This document shows positions 19,632 to 29,936 of a DNA stretch of 64,000 nucleotides, one piece after another. Made by a program: the position numbers and the translations under genes. The notes beneath the pieces are model-generated. The model saw only the letters and a program-made list of their open reading frames with translations, ran no database searches and was not told the DNA's origin. How positions within the stretch are numbered: position 1 is the first letter of the stretch; every line of letters begins with the position of its first letter. The stretch covers positions 344,193,879-344,257,878 of the forward strand of contig NC_080571.1 of the NCBI RefSeq assembly GCF_030247185.1, given 5' to 3'. Source of the DNA: Malaya genurostris (taxonomy: Eukaryota; Arthropoda; Insecta; Diptera; Culicidae).

Positions 19632-22600
19632 AACCTATTTTGCTCTACATCAACTTGAAGACTACGAGTGGAGAGTTTCCCTTCTTAATAGATACAGGAG
19701 CGAACATAAACTTAATTAACCCAAAACTTGCCTGGGCCTACAAGGATAGCAGACCGTACGACTTTAATGCCAAAGGCATAACTAGTGCTAACGGTAAATT
19801 TAACGCAACCTCTGCGATAGATATAAACTTTTTCTATCCGAAAATTAATTACATTACAAAATTCGTCTTACATAAATTCCACTCATTTTTCCACGGGATC
19901 ATAGGGACAGAAATACTGAATGACTTAAATGCAAACATTGATTTTTCTAATAAGATTTTGACCTTGTACTCTGATAATCAGAAACTTGTCATTCCTCTTT
20001 GCGTATATTCTCAGACAAACTGTGCTTCTAATAGTGTTTTTCGAACTGCTCATCTTACTGAAGAGGAGCATACTAAACTAAAAGTCGTCCTCGACAACTC
20101 CAAAGAAGTTTTTCATGAAACCAATGCAAAATTAACATGCTCAACAAATGTTGAATGCACAATCAATACCACTGATGATACTCCAGTTCATCAGAAGGTA
20201 TATCCTTACCCCGCTGCCTATGCAGACGAGGTAAAGAAACAAATTAACAAACTCCTGGAAGATGGTATTGTTCGACCATCTCGTTCAGCGTGGACGGCAC
20301 CAGTATGGGTTGTACCGAAGAAACCCGACGCTTCAGGAGAAAAAAAGTTCCGAATGGTGATCGACTATCGGAAGGTGAACGAAAAGACAATTCCCGATAA
20401 ATATCCAATGCCAGAGATAGGGTATGTTTTAGATCAGCTCAAGGGTCAAAAATATTTTACCACTCTTGATTTAGCGTCTGGGTTCCACCAGATTAAAATG
20501 AAGGAGAAAGATATTGAGAAAACTGCATTCGCCATTAACAACGGGAAGTACGAATTTACTAGAATGCCATTTGGCTTGAAGAACGCTCCTGCGATCTTCC
20601 AACGGGCAATTGACGACGTACTTAGAGATCACATAGGGAAAATATGCTATGTGTATATCGATGACGTTGTCGTGTTTGGAAAGACCCTAGATGAACATTT
20701 GGAAAATCTTAAAATTGTTCTAGAAACACTAAGTAATGCAAATCTCAAGATTCAGTTAGACAAATGTGAGTTTTTGCATTCTGAGATTGAATTTTTAGGG
20801 TTTGTTATTGGAGCGGAAGGAATCAAACCTAATATTAAAAAAATCGATGTTATCAATAGGTATCCAGAGCCTACGAATCTCAAAGAGCTCCGTTCTTTCC
20901 TCGGAATGATGAGTTATTATCGAAGATTTGTAAAAGACTTTGCGAAAATCGCAAAACCTCTTACAAACCTTCTTCGGGGGGAAAGGAATCCCTCATCAAA
21001 TAGGAAAATTTCGCTTTCATGTGATGAAAAACGATGCTTCGACAAGTTGAAAAACGTATTGAAATCGTCTGACGTCCTCATTTACCCGGATTATGGGCAA
21101 CCTTTCATTCTCACAACAGACGCATCTGATTTTGCTATAGGTGCTGTCTTATCCCAAGGTGACATCGGAAAAGACAAACCGATTCACTTTGCTTCCAGAA
21201 CTTTGTCTTCGGCGGAAGAAAAATACTCAGTACCAGAGAAGGAAATGCTAGCAATTTTCTGGTCACTGCAAGTATTTAGGAATTATTTATACGGGGCAAA
21301 ATTCAAAATTTTAACCGACCACCAACCGTTAACGTTTGCTTTATCCCCAAAAAACACAAATGCCAAACTCAAAAGATGGAAGGCATATCTAGAGGAGCAC
21401 GATTATGAAATCGTGTATAAGCCGGGAAAAGCAAATGTGGTGGCAGACGCCTTAAGTAGAATTGTATGCTCCTTAACAGCAACCCAACATTCAGCCGAAA
21501 ATAGCGACGACTCAACGGAATCGCCAATCAACGTATTTCGTCATCAAGTAATAATAAAGAAAGGACCCGATAAAACAATAACAGAAATTCCATTTTCAGG
21601 ATACACAAGAATTACGGTTTACATAAATGAAATTAACGACAATTTATTATTACAGGTACTAAAAAACCACTTTAACTATTCTAAGGTAAATGGTTTGTTA
21701 ACAGATGAGAACATAATGGGAAAAATCCAAGAAGTCTATAAAAGACATTTCGGACAACAAAATCTGTTAACGATTCGTTTCACTCAGAATATGCTCGAGG
21801 ACATAACAGAAGAAGATGACCAATGGAATATTATTCGCACTGAGCATCACAGAGCGCATAGAGGTGCACAGGAAAATAAGCAGCAAATATTTCGGAAATA
21901 CTTCTTCCCAAAATTAGCTCAAAAAGTAGGAGATTTTATCACTAACTGTCAGATTTGCCATGAGTGCAAATATGATAGGAACCCGATAAAGTTTCCTATA
22001 CAAGAAACACCAATTCCAAAGGCTCCATTCGAAATAGCGCACATCGACATTATGTTTTTGGAAAGTCTTCACTTTCTAACATATGTCGACAAATTTTCAA
22101 AATTCGCTCAAGTCACACAAATTGAATCAAGAGCAGCCATCGACCTCATACCAGTAATAAAGGATATTCTTTTAAAGTACAAAGCACCAAGCACACTTGT
22201 GATGGATGGCGAGAAATCCTTTATGACGGGAGAGCTCGTTAATTTCTACAACATACATAAAATCAACCCATACGTAACCGCCACCGGACGGAGTGAGATG
22301 AACGGAATCGTTGAACGTTTCCATTCAACGCTCCTCGAAATTTATCGAATCACAAAAACTGAAAACCCGAATCTAGCAACGCCAGACCTGATCCAACTAT
22401 CTGTACAGAAATATAATTCTTCTATTCACTCCTCCACAAATTTCACTCCTTTGGAAATAATTCTCCCCTCTTCTCGTACCCCAGAAATTATTGAAAAAAC
22501 CTACAGAAATCTACTGCAAACTCAGAAAAACGCGTTGGAACACCATAATAAAAAAAAGAAACCTATACCAATCGAGGAAAATCAAGACGCATACGAGACG

Positions 22601-22729
22601 ACACGACAAAGACTTAAACACAAGAAAAGGTACAAGAAAATAAAAATTTCGAAAATAAACAAGAGCACAATTACAACCGACGATAATCGACGAATTCATA
22701 AAGATGACCTAAAAATAAGGAAAATATAA
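19613..22729 (+). CDS. pol: Errantivirus B Pol: protease, RT, RNase H, integrase
   Basis: 1038 codons from the first ATG in frame, though translation probably enters by frameshift at 19604. Protease: FLIDTGANINLIN (about 24-36). RT: VWVVPKKPD (about 234), FRMVIDYRKVN (about 246), TTLDLASGFHQ (about 282), PFGLKNAP (about 320) and YVYIDDVV (about 346, catalytic). RNase H: LTTDASDFAIGAVL (about 498) and TDHQPLTFALSP. Integrase: zinc HHCC motif (about 744-782, ending NCQICHECK), core Asp in HIDIMF (about 810), Asp in VMDGEKSF (about 864) and Glu in GIVERFHS (about 902). A basic C-terminal tail follows. There are no stops or missing key residues, so it looks functional. Confidence 0.95.
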   Translation: MEPKLVKPILLYINLKTTSGEFPFLIDTGANINLINPKLAWAYKDSRPYDFNAKGITSANGKFNATSAIDINFFYPKINYITKFVLHKFHSFFHGIIGTEILNDLNANIDFSNKILTLYSDNQKLVIPLCVYSQTNCASNSVFRTAHLTEEEHTKLKVVLDNSKEVFHETNAKLTCSTNVECTINTTDDTPVHQKVYPYPAAYADEVKKQINKLLEDGIVRPSRSAWTAPVWVVPKKPDASGEKKFRMVIDYRKVNEKTIPDKYPMPEIGYVLDQLKGQKYFTTLDLASGFHQIKMKEKDIEKTAFAINNGKYEFTRMPFGLKNAPAIFQRAIDDVLRDHIGKICYVYIDDVVVFGKTLDEHLENLKIVLETLSNANLKIQLDKCEFLHSEIEFLGFVIGAEGIKPNIKKIDVINRYPEPTNLKELRSFLGMMSYYRRFVKDFAKIAKPLTNLLRGERNPSSNRKISLSCDEKRCFDKLKNVLKSSDVLIYPDYGQPFILTTDASDFAIGAVLSQGDIGKDKPIHFASRTLSSAEEKYSVPEKEMLAIFWSLQVFRNYLYGAKFKILTDHQPLTFALSPKNTNAKLKRWKAYLEEHDYEIVYKPGKANVVADALSRIVCSLTATQHSAENSDDSTESPINVFRHQVIIKKGPDKTITEIPFSGYTRITVYINEINDNLLLQVLKNHFNYSKVNGLLTDENIMGKIQEVYKRHFGQQNLLTIRFTQNMLEDITEEDDQWNIIRTEHHRAHRGAQENKQQIFRKYFFPKLAQKVGDFITNCQICHECKYDRNPIKFPIQETPIPKAPFEIAHIDIMFLESLHFLTYVDKFSKFAQVTQIESRAAIDLIPVIKDILLKYKAPSTLVMDGEKSFMTGELVNFYNIHKINPYVTATGRSEMNGIVERFHSTLLEIYRITKTENPNLATPDLIQLSVQKYNSSIHSSTNFTPLEIILPSSRTPEIIEKTYRNLLQTQKNALEHHNKKKKPIPIEENQDAYETTRQRLKHKKRYKKIKISKINKSTITTDDNRRIHKDDLKIRKI

Positions 22730-22749
22730 AACACGACTTCTACTTCTAC

Positions 22750-22757
22750 GTTTCAGA
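22750..22757 (+). promoter_or_regulatory. Env splice acceptor of errantivirus B
   Basis: tttcag ending at 22756, 27 bases after the pol stop and immediately before the open env frame. It pairs with the donor at 18187. Confidence 0.75.
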
Positions 22758-24308
22758 TTGCTACTGCTATTATTCATTCAACCAGACCAACTACTATCAA
22801 GACACGATGTGACAGCCGACTTACGGGACGTAGGACGCCAGCCAGTCCTGATCTTCGATCAAGGCGAGGCACGGATCAAACTTGACCACACGTATTACAT
22901 TCACTACTTCAATTTAACGACCATTAGAATGCAAGTAAAAAGCCTTAGGGATCAGTTCGAAAACTTTAGCCAAAATCAATTTTCTGACCTAGTAGAAGAA
23001 AAATTCAACGAAATAGATTTCGCATTAAAAAGCATAGACCCAATCAGACGGCATAAACGTTGGGATAGTGTAGGTACAGTTTGGAAATTTATAGCCGGCA
23101 GTCCAGATGCCAATGATTTGAGAATCATCAATTCTACCATAAATAATTTAGTTACGAACAATAATGAGCAGATCAGAATTAACCGTGAGATAAACCTACA
23201 ATTGAAAGAAGCAATGTTCGAAACCAAAAAGGCGATTAATTTGTTCAACACAAGATCAATCGAAATGTATTCTACTAAGATATTGTTTCATCTGAATTAC
23301 TTATCCAAGAAATTGAACCAAATAACTGATGCAATCATGTTGGCTAAACTAGGAATAGTAAACGAAAAAATTCTAAGCCAGCGTGAAATAGATATCTTAA
23401 TTAATGATTTAGCTAGGGAAAATATAACAGTTCATACTGCTTTGGAGGCAACGAATTATGCGACGACATCAGTGGCAACTAACAATCTGGAAATTGCTCT
23501 CATGATAAAAATGCCAAAACTCGACCCCAGAATATTCAACAAAGTACGACTATACCCGATCATTCACAAAAATAAGCAAATTCATATAGATCATCGATTT
23601 TATCTAACTCACAAAGATGAGGTTTACTCCATAAACTCAATCGAACCTACTATATTCAATGCAAACGAAATCAACTTGGACAATTCAACATGCATACCGA
23701 AGCTATTGAAAGGAGAACAGGCAACTTGTAATTTCACCGTCAACCCAGTCGAAGAAGAAGTTATCTTTCTAGACAACCAACACTTGTTCATAAACACAAT
23801 AAAAAATTTCACCCTATCATCAAATTGTGGCATAACAAACAGAAACCTGACCGGACCATTCGTAGTTTTCTTCAGAAATTGCCAGTTATACATCAATAAC
23901 GCTTCATATAACTCAAGAATGAAAACCTTACCGGGAAACCCAATACAACTACCCTTAGACGGAATCGCGGTAAAAATGCACCAAGAGATCCTAAACATCA
24001 GCCTGGACCATCTACATAAACTCCATCTGGAAACGAGGAAGGAGTTAGACGTTATCCGACTATCAACCAATAGTATAAAGTGGCCAACACTGTCTCTTTT
24101 TGGGGGAATTATGTCCCTACCTAGCTTAATCGGTATAGCATTTCTCCTTAGATTTCTCATCCATAGATCATCTACAATAAACATACAACAGGCAGCCCCG
24201 ACCACAACAGTCGAAGATCCAGTACCAGACATCCAACCCAACATTAGACATTTGACAATCAGAGAAGTGATTCGTACGGAACCTCATCTCTTAGGAAGGA
24301 CGAGTTAG
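22758..24308 (+). CDS. env: Errantivirus B envelope glycoprotein
   Basis: The open frame has no ATG at its start; initiation is probably supplied by the upstream exon through splicing (18187 to 22756). A Leu-rich hydrophobic N-terminus acts as the likely signal peptide. A furin-type site RRHKR lies at about residues 97-101, followed by a WDSVG fusion region and the conserved NDLRIINSTINNL stretch. The ectodomain is Asn-rich with several NxS/T sites and Cys. One membrane span sits at about residues 443-464, with a 50-residue tail. The family is the gypsy env group related to baculovirus F proteins. The last six bases overlap the 3' LTR. It would mediate particle entry in errantiviruses; activity here is not shown. 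Confidence 0.92.
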   Translation: MLLLLFIQPDQLLSRHDVTADLRDVGRQPVLIFDQGEARIKLDHTYYIHYFNLTTIRMQVKSLRDQFENFSQNQFSDLVEEKFNEIDFALKSIDPIRRHKRWDSVGTVWKFIAGSPDANDLRIINSTINNLVTNNNEQIRINREINLQLKEAMFETKKAINLFNTRSIEMYSTKILFHLNYLSKKLNQITDAIMLAKLGIVNEKILSQREIDILINDLARENITVHTALEATNYATTSVATNNLEIALMIKMPKLDPRIFNKVRLYPIIHKNKQIHIDHRFYLTHKDEVYSINSIEPTIFNANEINLDNSTCIPKLLKGEQATCNFTVNPVEEEVIFLDNQHLFINTIKNFTLSSNCGITNRNLTGPFVVFFRNCQLYINNASYNSRMKTLPGNPIQLPLDGIAVKMHQEILNISLDHLHKLHLETRKELDVIRLSTNSIKWPTLSLFGGIMSLPSLIGIAFLLRFLIHRSSTINIQQAAPTTTVEDPVPDIQPNIRHLTIREVIRTEPHLLGRTS

Positions 24309-24586
24309 CAACGGAACTACCCGAACGAGGGCAGCGAGAATCGCTGACGACACGATAGCATCGGCGCCGACCCGACGGGACAGACAGGAGCGCCGACGGA
24401 GCATTTTGTACCTGAGGGCATCGATCCGTGGGAGCGGAGGAGCGTCACGTTGACTAGAAAGTGCAATTCGGCAGTATGAACTGTAGACATAATCGAATGA
24501 AAGAATAAAGTTTAGTTTAATTCTAGGCAGTGAACGAAGTGGTTGTTCTTTTTTAAAAAGAGGTTTAGGTAAGGAATTATTTAACT
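24303..24586 (+). repeat. 3' LTR of errantivirus B
   Basis: 284 bp, identical to 17546-17829 by eye over its whole length, followed by the TGCG target duplicate. Confidence 0.95.
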
Positions 24587-24598
24587 TGCGTTTTCAAA

Positions 24599-25578
24599 AT
24601 GTCGCATATTGAAAAAAAAGAGTAAATTAAGGTTCTGGACACATGGCTAAGTGAGAAGGGTATTACTATGTGAAAATTGGCGAAGTGGTTTGGAATTCAT
24701 CATGCCAGTGTTAAAACCATCATTAATAAGTTTGGGGAACACTATTCTTTGGATGAGCTACCAGGAAGAGGCAAAAAACCCGGTTCTGCCAACCCGAAAC
24801 TGGACCAGAAAGTGGTATCTCTAATCATGAAGAACGTCAATACGTGATTTGGCCAAAAATGCAGGAACGAGTGTCGGAATGATCCACCGTATCAAGAGGC
24901 GAAATCACCCGAAGACCTACAAGAAGCAGAAAATCTCGAAACAAAGTGTAGAACAGAAGAAGCGAGCTCGCGTCTTCTGCAGTGTCCGGATGCATGCGTT
25001 TTGATGGACGATAACACTTATGTAAAGGAGGACTCAAAAACCCTTCCAGGTCCACAATACTTTACTGTCGTCGTTGGGGAGGATGTGAGCGATGCTGACA
25101 GGTCGATTCAAGTGGAGATATTCGGTCGAAAGGTACTGGTATGGCAAGCAATATGTTCCTGTGGTTTGAAGTCAACCATTTTTTACACCACCGGAACTAT
25201 AAATGCAAAAATCTATCGATCTGAGTGTCTTCAGAAGAGATTTCTGCCTTTATATAAGAAACATAGGACACCTCCACTGTTTTGGCCGGACTTAGCGTCG
25301 GCTCACTATGCCAAAATCACTCTCAATTGGCTTGCGGAAAAGGGTCTAAATTTCGTTGAAAAAAATATCAATCCACCAAATTGTCCTCAGCTTCGACCCA
25401 TCGAACGTTACTGGGTAATCGTGAAGAGAGTCTAAAGGTAAAGAGAGGTAAGGCAACTGGGAACATGCAGGAGTTCAACAAAATTTGGGCTCAAGCGTTC
25501 AAAAAATGCGATGCAACACTCGTCCGGAACTTGATGAAGAGCGTTCGATCAAAAGTTCGAAAATTCGTGTATGAATAA
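24599..25578 (+). pseudogene. ITmD37E transposase
   Basis: D,D37E-type Tc1/mariner transposase with frame breaks. ATG at 24599, but a stop follows after seven residues, with more stops near 24640 and 24670. Helix-turn-helix and PGRGKKPGSANPKLDQKV-type linker sequence can be followed in pieces to about 25000. From 25004 the catalytic part is open: MDDNTYVKED (first Asp), GRKVLVWQAI, FWPDLASAH (second Asp) and LRPIERYW (Glu). I count 37 residues between the second Asp and the Glu, the hallmark of the mosquito ITmD37E family. A frameshift near 25435 separates the last 45 residues. The first catalytic position reads DDN rather than the usual DDE context. Confidence 0.85.
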
Positions 25579-25717
25579 ATATAAATTTCATCCGGTTTTC
25601 TTTATGCTCAAGTTTATCCTCGTACAATAAAGGATCAATTTTTATTTTGAATAAAATATCGTTTTTTTATCATAATTTGAAAGAAAAATTTGTGGATTGT
25701 TCATTTTCGATACACTA

Positions 25718-26348
25718 CTTTTTTTAAGAACGGAAATAAAATACTTAGGTCAAGTGATCGACAACGAAGGCAATTCAAGAAACGACAACCTCCAGGACAG
25801 TAAATGGAGTCCGTTCATTTCTAGGAACAGAAAAAACGTCGATTTTGATTCTTTGACTATTGTATGACAGTGAAAAAAATCTAGTTTTTAAAACGCTCAC
25901 CGTGGTCGCGATTGCATAATTGGCCAACTCCGGTGGGAGCTATGGTCGTATGCTGATAGGGATGGGGAAAACGAGTGTCCGTTTCCCCCTGTTAGATGCG
26001 GCTCAAAACAGCGTCTGATCCGGAGCGGGCGGCAGCCCCATCACGAGACTTGGTATCGCAGCCTTGTTAAGGCGGCATATCGAAACACAATAAATAAAAA
26101 AGAAAAAACGAAACGAAAAAAAATACCATAGCAGAAAGAAACGTAAACCGCTGAACGATCTCTTACGAAAGAATGTTAACTTAGTTTGGACAGTAGAATG
26201 TCGAAAAGCTTTTGCAGAATTTAGCTGAAACTCTAAAACTACTTCAAAAGTGTACAAAAAATCAAACGAAATCGTATCACAGGACCACAGCAGACTTAAA
26301 ACCCATTACTTGTAAATATTCGACTGTGTCGAGCGCTAACTCAATGAC
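25718..26348 (+). other. Unassigned, with a LINE 3'-end-like block
   Basis: 25885-26120 is GC-rich (ggtgggagctatggtcg, then ggcggcagccccatcac) and ends in an aataaataaaaaagaaaaaacg tail. This is the look of a 5'-truncated LINE or SINE 3' end. Outside this block I see nothing identifiable. Confidence 0.4.
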
Positions 26349-26762
26349 GTGAAACAGTCATTGGCCAATCTCAGTAGGAACGATCACAACATTTGCGGTA
26401 AAGTAGGTAACTGCAGTCAGCAGTTCCAACAACAATTCAACAAACATAATATCAAGGGAATCCGTGGGAAATCTGAGGAAGTACTTGCGATAATTCCTAG
26501 CCCTATTCTGGAAGAATTGCGTGATGCAGTCAAAGCAATATCGACATCAATCTCCATTATCGGTAGTAAAGACCAAAATACCACTCACCCTAAGTCTCTA
26601 GCTGATGAAGCTGAAAGCGAGCACATCTTCAGAACCAATACAGGAAAAAGTGAGCATGTAACGAATATGACTAGCGCTTCATCGGAAACAACAACCAACA
26701 TTGGAAAAATGACTGGAGTGAATATGACAAAAGGTAACGCAGTAGGCGTCAAAAAAAGCTGA
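26349..26762 (+). other. Open frame of unknown origin
   Basis: 138 codons without an ATG near its start (an upstream ATG is followed by a stop after two codons). Composition is Asn, Ser, Thr, Lys-rich with helical heptad-like stretches, as in some retroelement gag regions. No motif is recognised. A low-complexity C-terminus ends at 26760. It may be an old LTR-element gag or chance. Confidence 0.25.
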
Positions 26763-27373
26763 GAGTAAAAACAAACTTTTGACGGATGCAACGCCCCTAA
26801 ATTTTATCTCAAGATAGTTTTAATATCTATTCTTATCAATATCTTATTATAGCAGCAGCAAGCAGAGGACCAAGGTTCGTGTATGTTGAAATCAAAATAG
26901 CTAAACCAATTGAAGGCACAGGCATAAAAATTACTTTCAATACAAATTGCAAGAAGGTACTATTAGTATCCACTAACAGTTGTAACTATGGTGTTAGTTA
27001 TCCACTCCCTGTGAAATTAAAGAGAGAAAGGTATTTGCACCAATTGAAAGCAGGTTTACATCAGGATATACAGCATGAGTGTTCGTAGCAGACAACAACA
27101 GCATTAAACATAAATTATCATCTATCTCTTCATATTTTGAGTGTGATAATAATATACTAACACACACAGTGCTTGAGTATATTAAAAATCTGTCAGAAAA
27201 GGGGCAGATATTGACAAGATTTGACAGATGAGATCTTCCCAGTTACTAACTGCACAGCAAAAAATTATGAAATATACAGGTGATATAAATATACGCCCTT
27301 ATTTCAAGCAAATTTGAAAATTTACATGTTTTAGCAAATAAAAGTATGTCAGAATGGATTAAATGTAAGTTAT

Positions 27374-27809
27374 ATTTACCGTAAAGTTATTCAGGGGATT
27401 CTGCCTGAGCAGATACGTCCTGACCACGAAAACGCCATCGTCCCATCAGTTGCAATGCTCGGATATCATCAGGTTTCAATTGTACCGTCCGCGAAAATGA
27501 GAAATTGGCACGCTCAATCAGGGATAGGTGCCGAATACAACCCTTAAACCCGAGACGTCGAAAACGTCATTACTGGAAGGAACGTCCGTGGTATTCCAAT
27601 TCAGCAGGAATTACTACGTTTTATATCATCGGAGGTCAGGTTTTGTTGTCGCCGCCGATGTATCACAACCTCGTAATCAACGTCCCACTCAAGGGATTAT
27701 AGGTCCAAGAAGCTATACGCAGATGATTTCTGCCCGTGGAACAGCTGTAGCAGCTATGCGTGGCTTGATGACGCATAGAATTGGCTACTCGGCCACCCAT
27801 GGAAGCTGA
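27374..27809 (+). pseudogene. Candidate viral fragment (coat-like) with one frame break
   Basis: Two open stretches, 27374-27544 and 27528-27809, read as one protein across a one-base break near 27535. Composition is clearly protein-like (balanced, several Tyr/Trp/Arg, no low complexity) and GC is higher than in the flanks. There is no catalytic motif, zinc motif or membrane helix. Motifs seen: IRPDHENAIVPSVAML and QGIIGPRSYTQM. I do not recognise the family; an RNA-virus structural protein is my best guess because similar isolated, GC-richer frames occur elsewhere here. Flanks are AT-rich junk. Confidence 0.3.
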
Positions 27810-28519
27810 CCATCAATGTCAACTTCCCTTTCGGGGCAGCCTAGACAGCCGTGTAGTGTCGGTAGCGGTTTCCCAACTGGCCAAGAATAACGGTACGGTC
27901 CACCTGTACCGGTGAAAAGTATTGAAACAAGCGATTCAACCAAGTGCGCGATTGAGTATATAAGTTAAACGCGATACTCCCCAACCGAACTTAAACGACA
28001 AATCAATAATAGCCGAACAACCGATAGAAGTTCCCAGCATTACGGTGAAGTCAGCAACATCGAAGTGGAACGCCAATGAACGCAACACAACACCGTACGT
28101 GACCGGAGGACCATCGTTGTTAGCCGTCAAATAAGCAGTTTAGGTACAAAATCAGGGTACTTAGTCTTTCTGTATAGTTCCAATAAATCATTCCAGTATC
28201 GACAGCGGAAGATTGTAGTTGTTTAAATCCTTTTTAAAAAAGCGAATTACCGTTTTTCGTGCTTGATTTAAAGCAATTAGATGGCAGTGTTTCCCTAGTT
28301 ACCGGTTTTCGCCGCTCAGACAAAAACTAAAACAAAATACAGTCGCTTGACGACAATCTTTTTTTTCAGAAACATCACAAGCTTAAATCACCGAAAGAAT
28401 TTCAACATTCTTTCAATTTCAGCAATTCCGTAGTTACATTTCACAGTGTAGAGAATTAAACTTTCGAATAGTACACAACCTAGGCTGCAAGACTACAAAG
28501 CCTTTTCTGTTGTATACAA

Positions 28520-29512
28520 TATCTGTTGTATACATATCTCGTTAACAGTGAAGTTGTCGTACAAATAGGAAATACTGTGTCTGAACCATTTGCAAGTATT
28601 TCAGGAGTTCCTCAGGGAAGTACTCTAGGACCACTTCTTTTTTCGTTGTTTGTGAACGATGCTGTATTTGTCTTAAGACATGGTGGCAAATTATTTTTTG
28701 CTGACGATTTGAAAATATTTCTCGTTATTCGCAAAGAAGCTGATTGCCGTGAGTTGCAACATCTTGTTAATATGTTTTACGAATGGTGTGTAAGAAACAA
28801 AATGGATCTCTGTGTTTCTAAATGTTCCGTCATAAGCTATCATCGTACGAGAAGCATGTTTAATTTTAATTACACCGTCGCTGGCACTCAACTGCAACGC
28901 GTTGATCACGTCAAAGATCTAGGTGTTATTCTGGATGAAAAACTAACGTACACCCGCCATCTTTCAGCAACGATTGACAAAGCAAACCGTTTACTTGGAT
29001 TCATATTTAAAATCTCGAGTGAATTTCGTGACCCACTTTGTTTAAAATCGCTATATTGCTCATTGGTTCGTTCACAGCTGGAATTTGCGAATGTTGTTTG
29101 GTGTCCATACAACGCTTTATGGATTCAAAGGATAGAAGCTGTGCAACGTAAATTCGTGCGTTATGCTTTACGGGAACTACCATGGAGTAACCCGTTGAGC
29201 CTTCCACCGTATGAAGATCGTTGTCAACTATTGGGGATTAAAGCTTTAGCTGATCGTCGACGTGCTTCACAAGCCACTTTTGTATCTAAGCTATTACTGG
29301 CTGAATATGATGTTCCGGATCTTCTATCACAGATTAATCTGTATGCTCCAGCACGTGTTCTTCGGCCTCGATCATTACTGCACACTGATCTGCGGAATAC
29401 CAACTATGCTAGCAACAGCCCGATTTTGGCAATGACTCGCCGTTTCAACGAATTCAGCGATGTGTTTGACTTCAATATGACCTCTTTACAGTTTCATCGT
29501 CGGTTGCTATAG
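28520..29512 (+). pseudogene. 5'-truncated Jockey/CR1-like LINE, RT part
   Basis: The open frame is 328 codons, starting inside the RT domain. It shows SGVPQGSTLGPLLF (about nt 28605), FFADDLKIF (catalytic Asp pair, about nt 28700), HVKDLGVILDEKL and the conserved C-terminal region VRSQLEFANVVWCPY through the final DVFDFNM block. It lacks endonuclease and RT blocks 1-4. Same clade as 13571-15212, but a different copy and much less damaged: no stop in 328 codons. A 90-base untranslated end and an aataataaataaa tail follow at about 29603. 5' truncation is typical of LINE insertion. Confidence 0.87.
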
Positions 29513-29615
29513 TATAAGTTTAATTATTACCATTTTTAATTAGTTTTATTAGTTTATAGTCTAGTTCATTAAGACTAGTTGTCAGATGAGCATTGTCCTA
29601 ATAATAAATAAATAT

Positions 29616-29936
29616 CAGATACAAGATATTAGTAGAACTTCGTACCGAACTGAAGTGTCATCGAATGCATTCGATATTGAACACGAGTATAGAATTGATT
29701 ATACGATGGCAGATTTAGTAGCGTCATTGCGCGTAGAAACATTGCGAAGCCGATTTAGGTTCTGTTCTATGCTTTGCGATAGAAATACTGGAAAGAGTTA
29801 AAATAGGCATGCAAAATAACATGTGGCCGTTCGGAGACAGCGAAGCAATCCAGGATAGCATCAGCGTCCACGAAGTCGTTTCCTATTCGATGGACGGCGC
29901 CTTCGTTATTCTCGTTCTCATTCTAAGAAGTTAGTC
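29616..29936 (+). other. Candidate viral fragment, frame-broken
   Basis: Directly after the LINE tail, two protein-like stretches (about 29616-29801 and 29785-29936) in different frames read on from each other across about 29780-29800. They include HEYRIDYTMADLVASLRVE and MQNNMWPFGDSEA. Composition resembles the other GC-richer frames in the window. I cannot name a family. Confidence 0.22.

Larger units (their letters stand above)
17546..24586 (+). mobile_element. Complete errantivirus (gypsy-type endogenous retrovirus) B
   Basis: 7041 bp bounded by two 284-bp LTRs that I read as identical, AGTTA...TAACT at the ends, and a 4-bp target duplication TGCG (17542-17545, 24587-24590) of the YRYR type favoured by gypsy. 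Gag, pol and env are all open. Frameshift and splice signals are in place. This is the youngest insertion visible, nested in an older ITmD37E element. Confidence 0.96.
17403..25717 (+). mobile_element. ITmD37E-type Tc1/mariner transposon, split by errantivirus B
   Basis: Inverted ends agtgtatcaaaaataagcc (from 17403) and, on the complement, agtgtatcgaaaatgaac (ending 25717) match over about 26 bp. The transposase reading region begins at 24599, only 13 bases after the right LTR of the inserted retroelement. Removing 17546-24586 and one TGCG copy restores a 1.3-kb transposon of ordinary size. Exact outer TA duplications are unclear. Confidence 0.8.
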
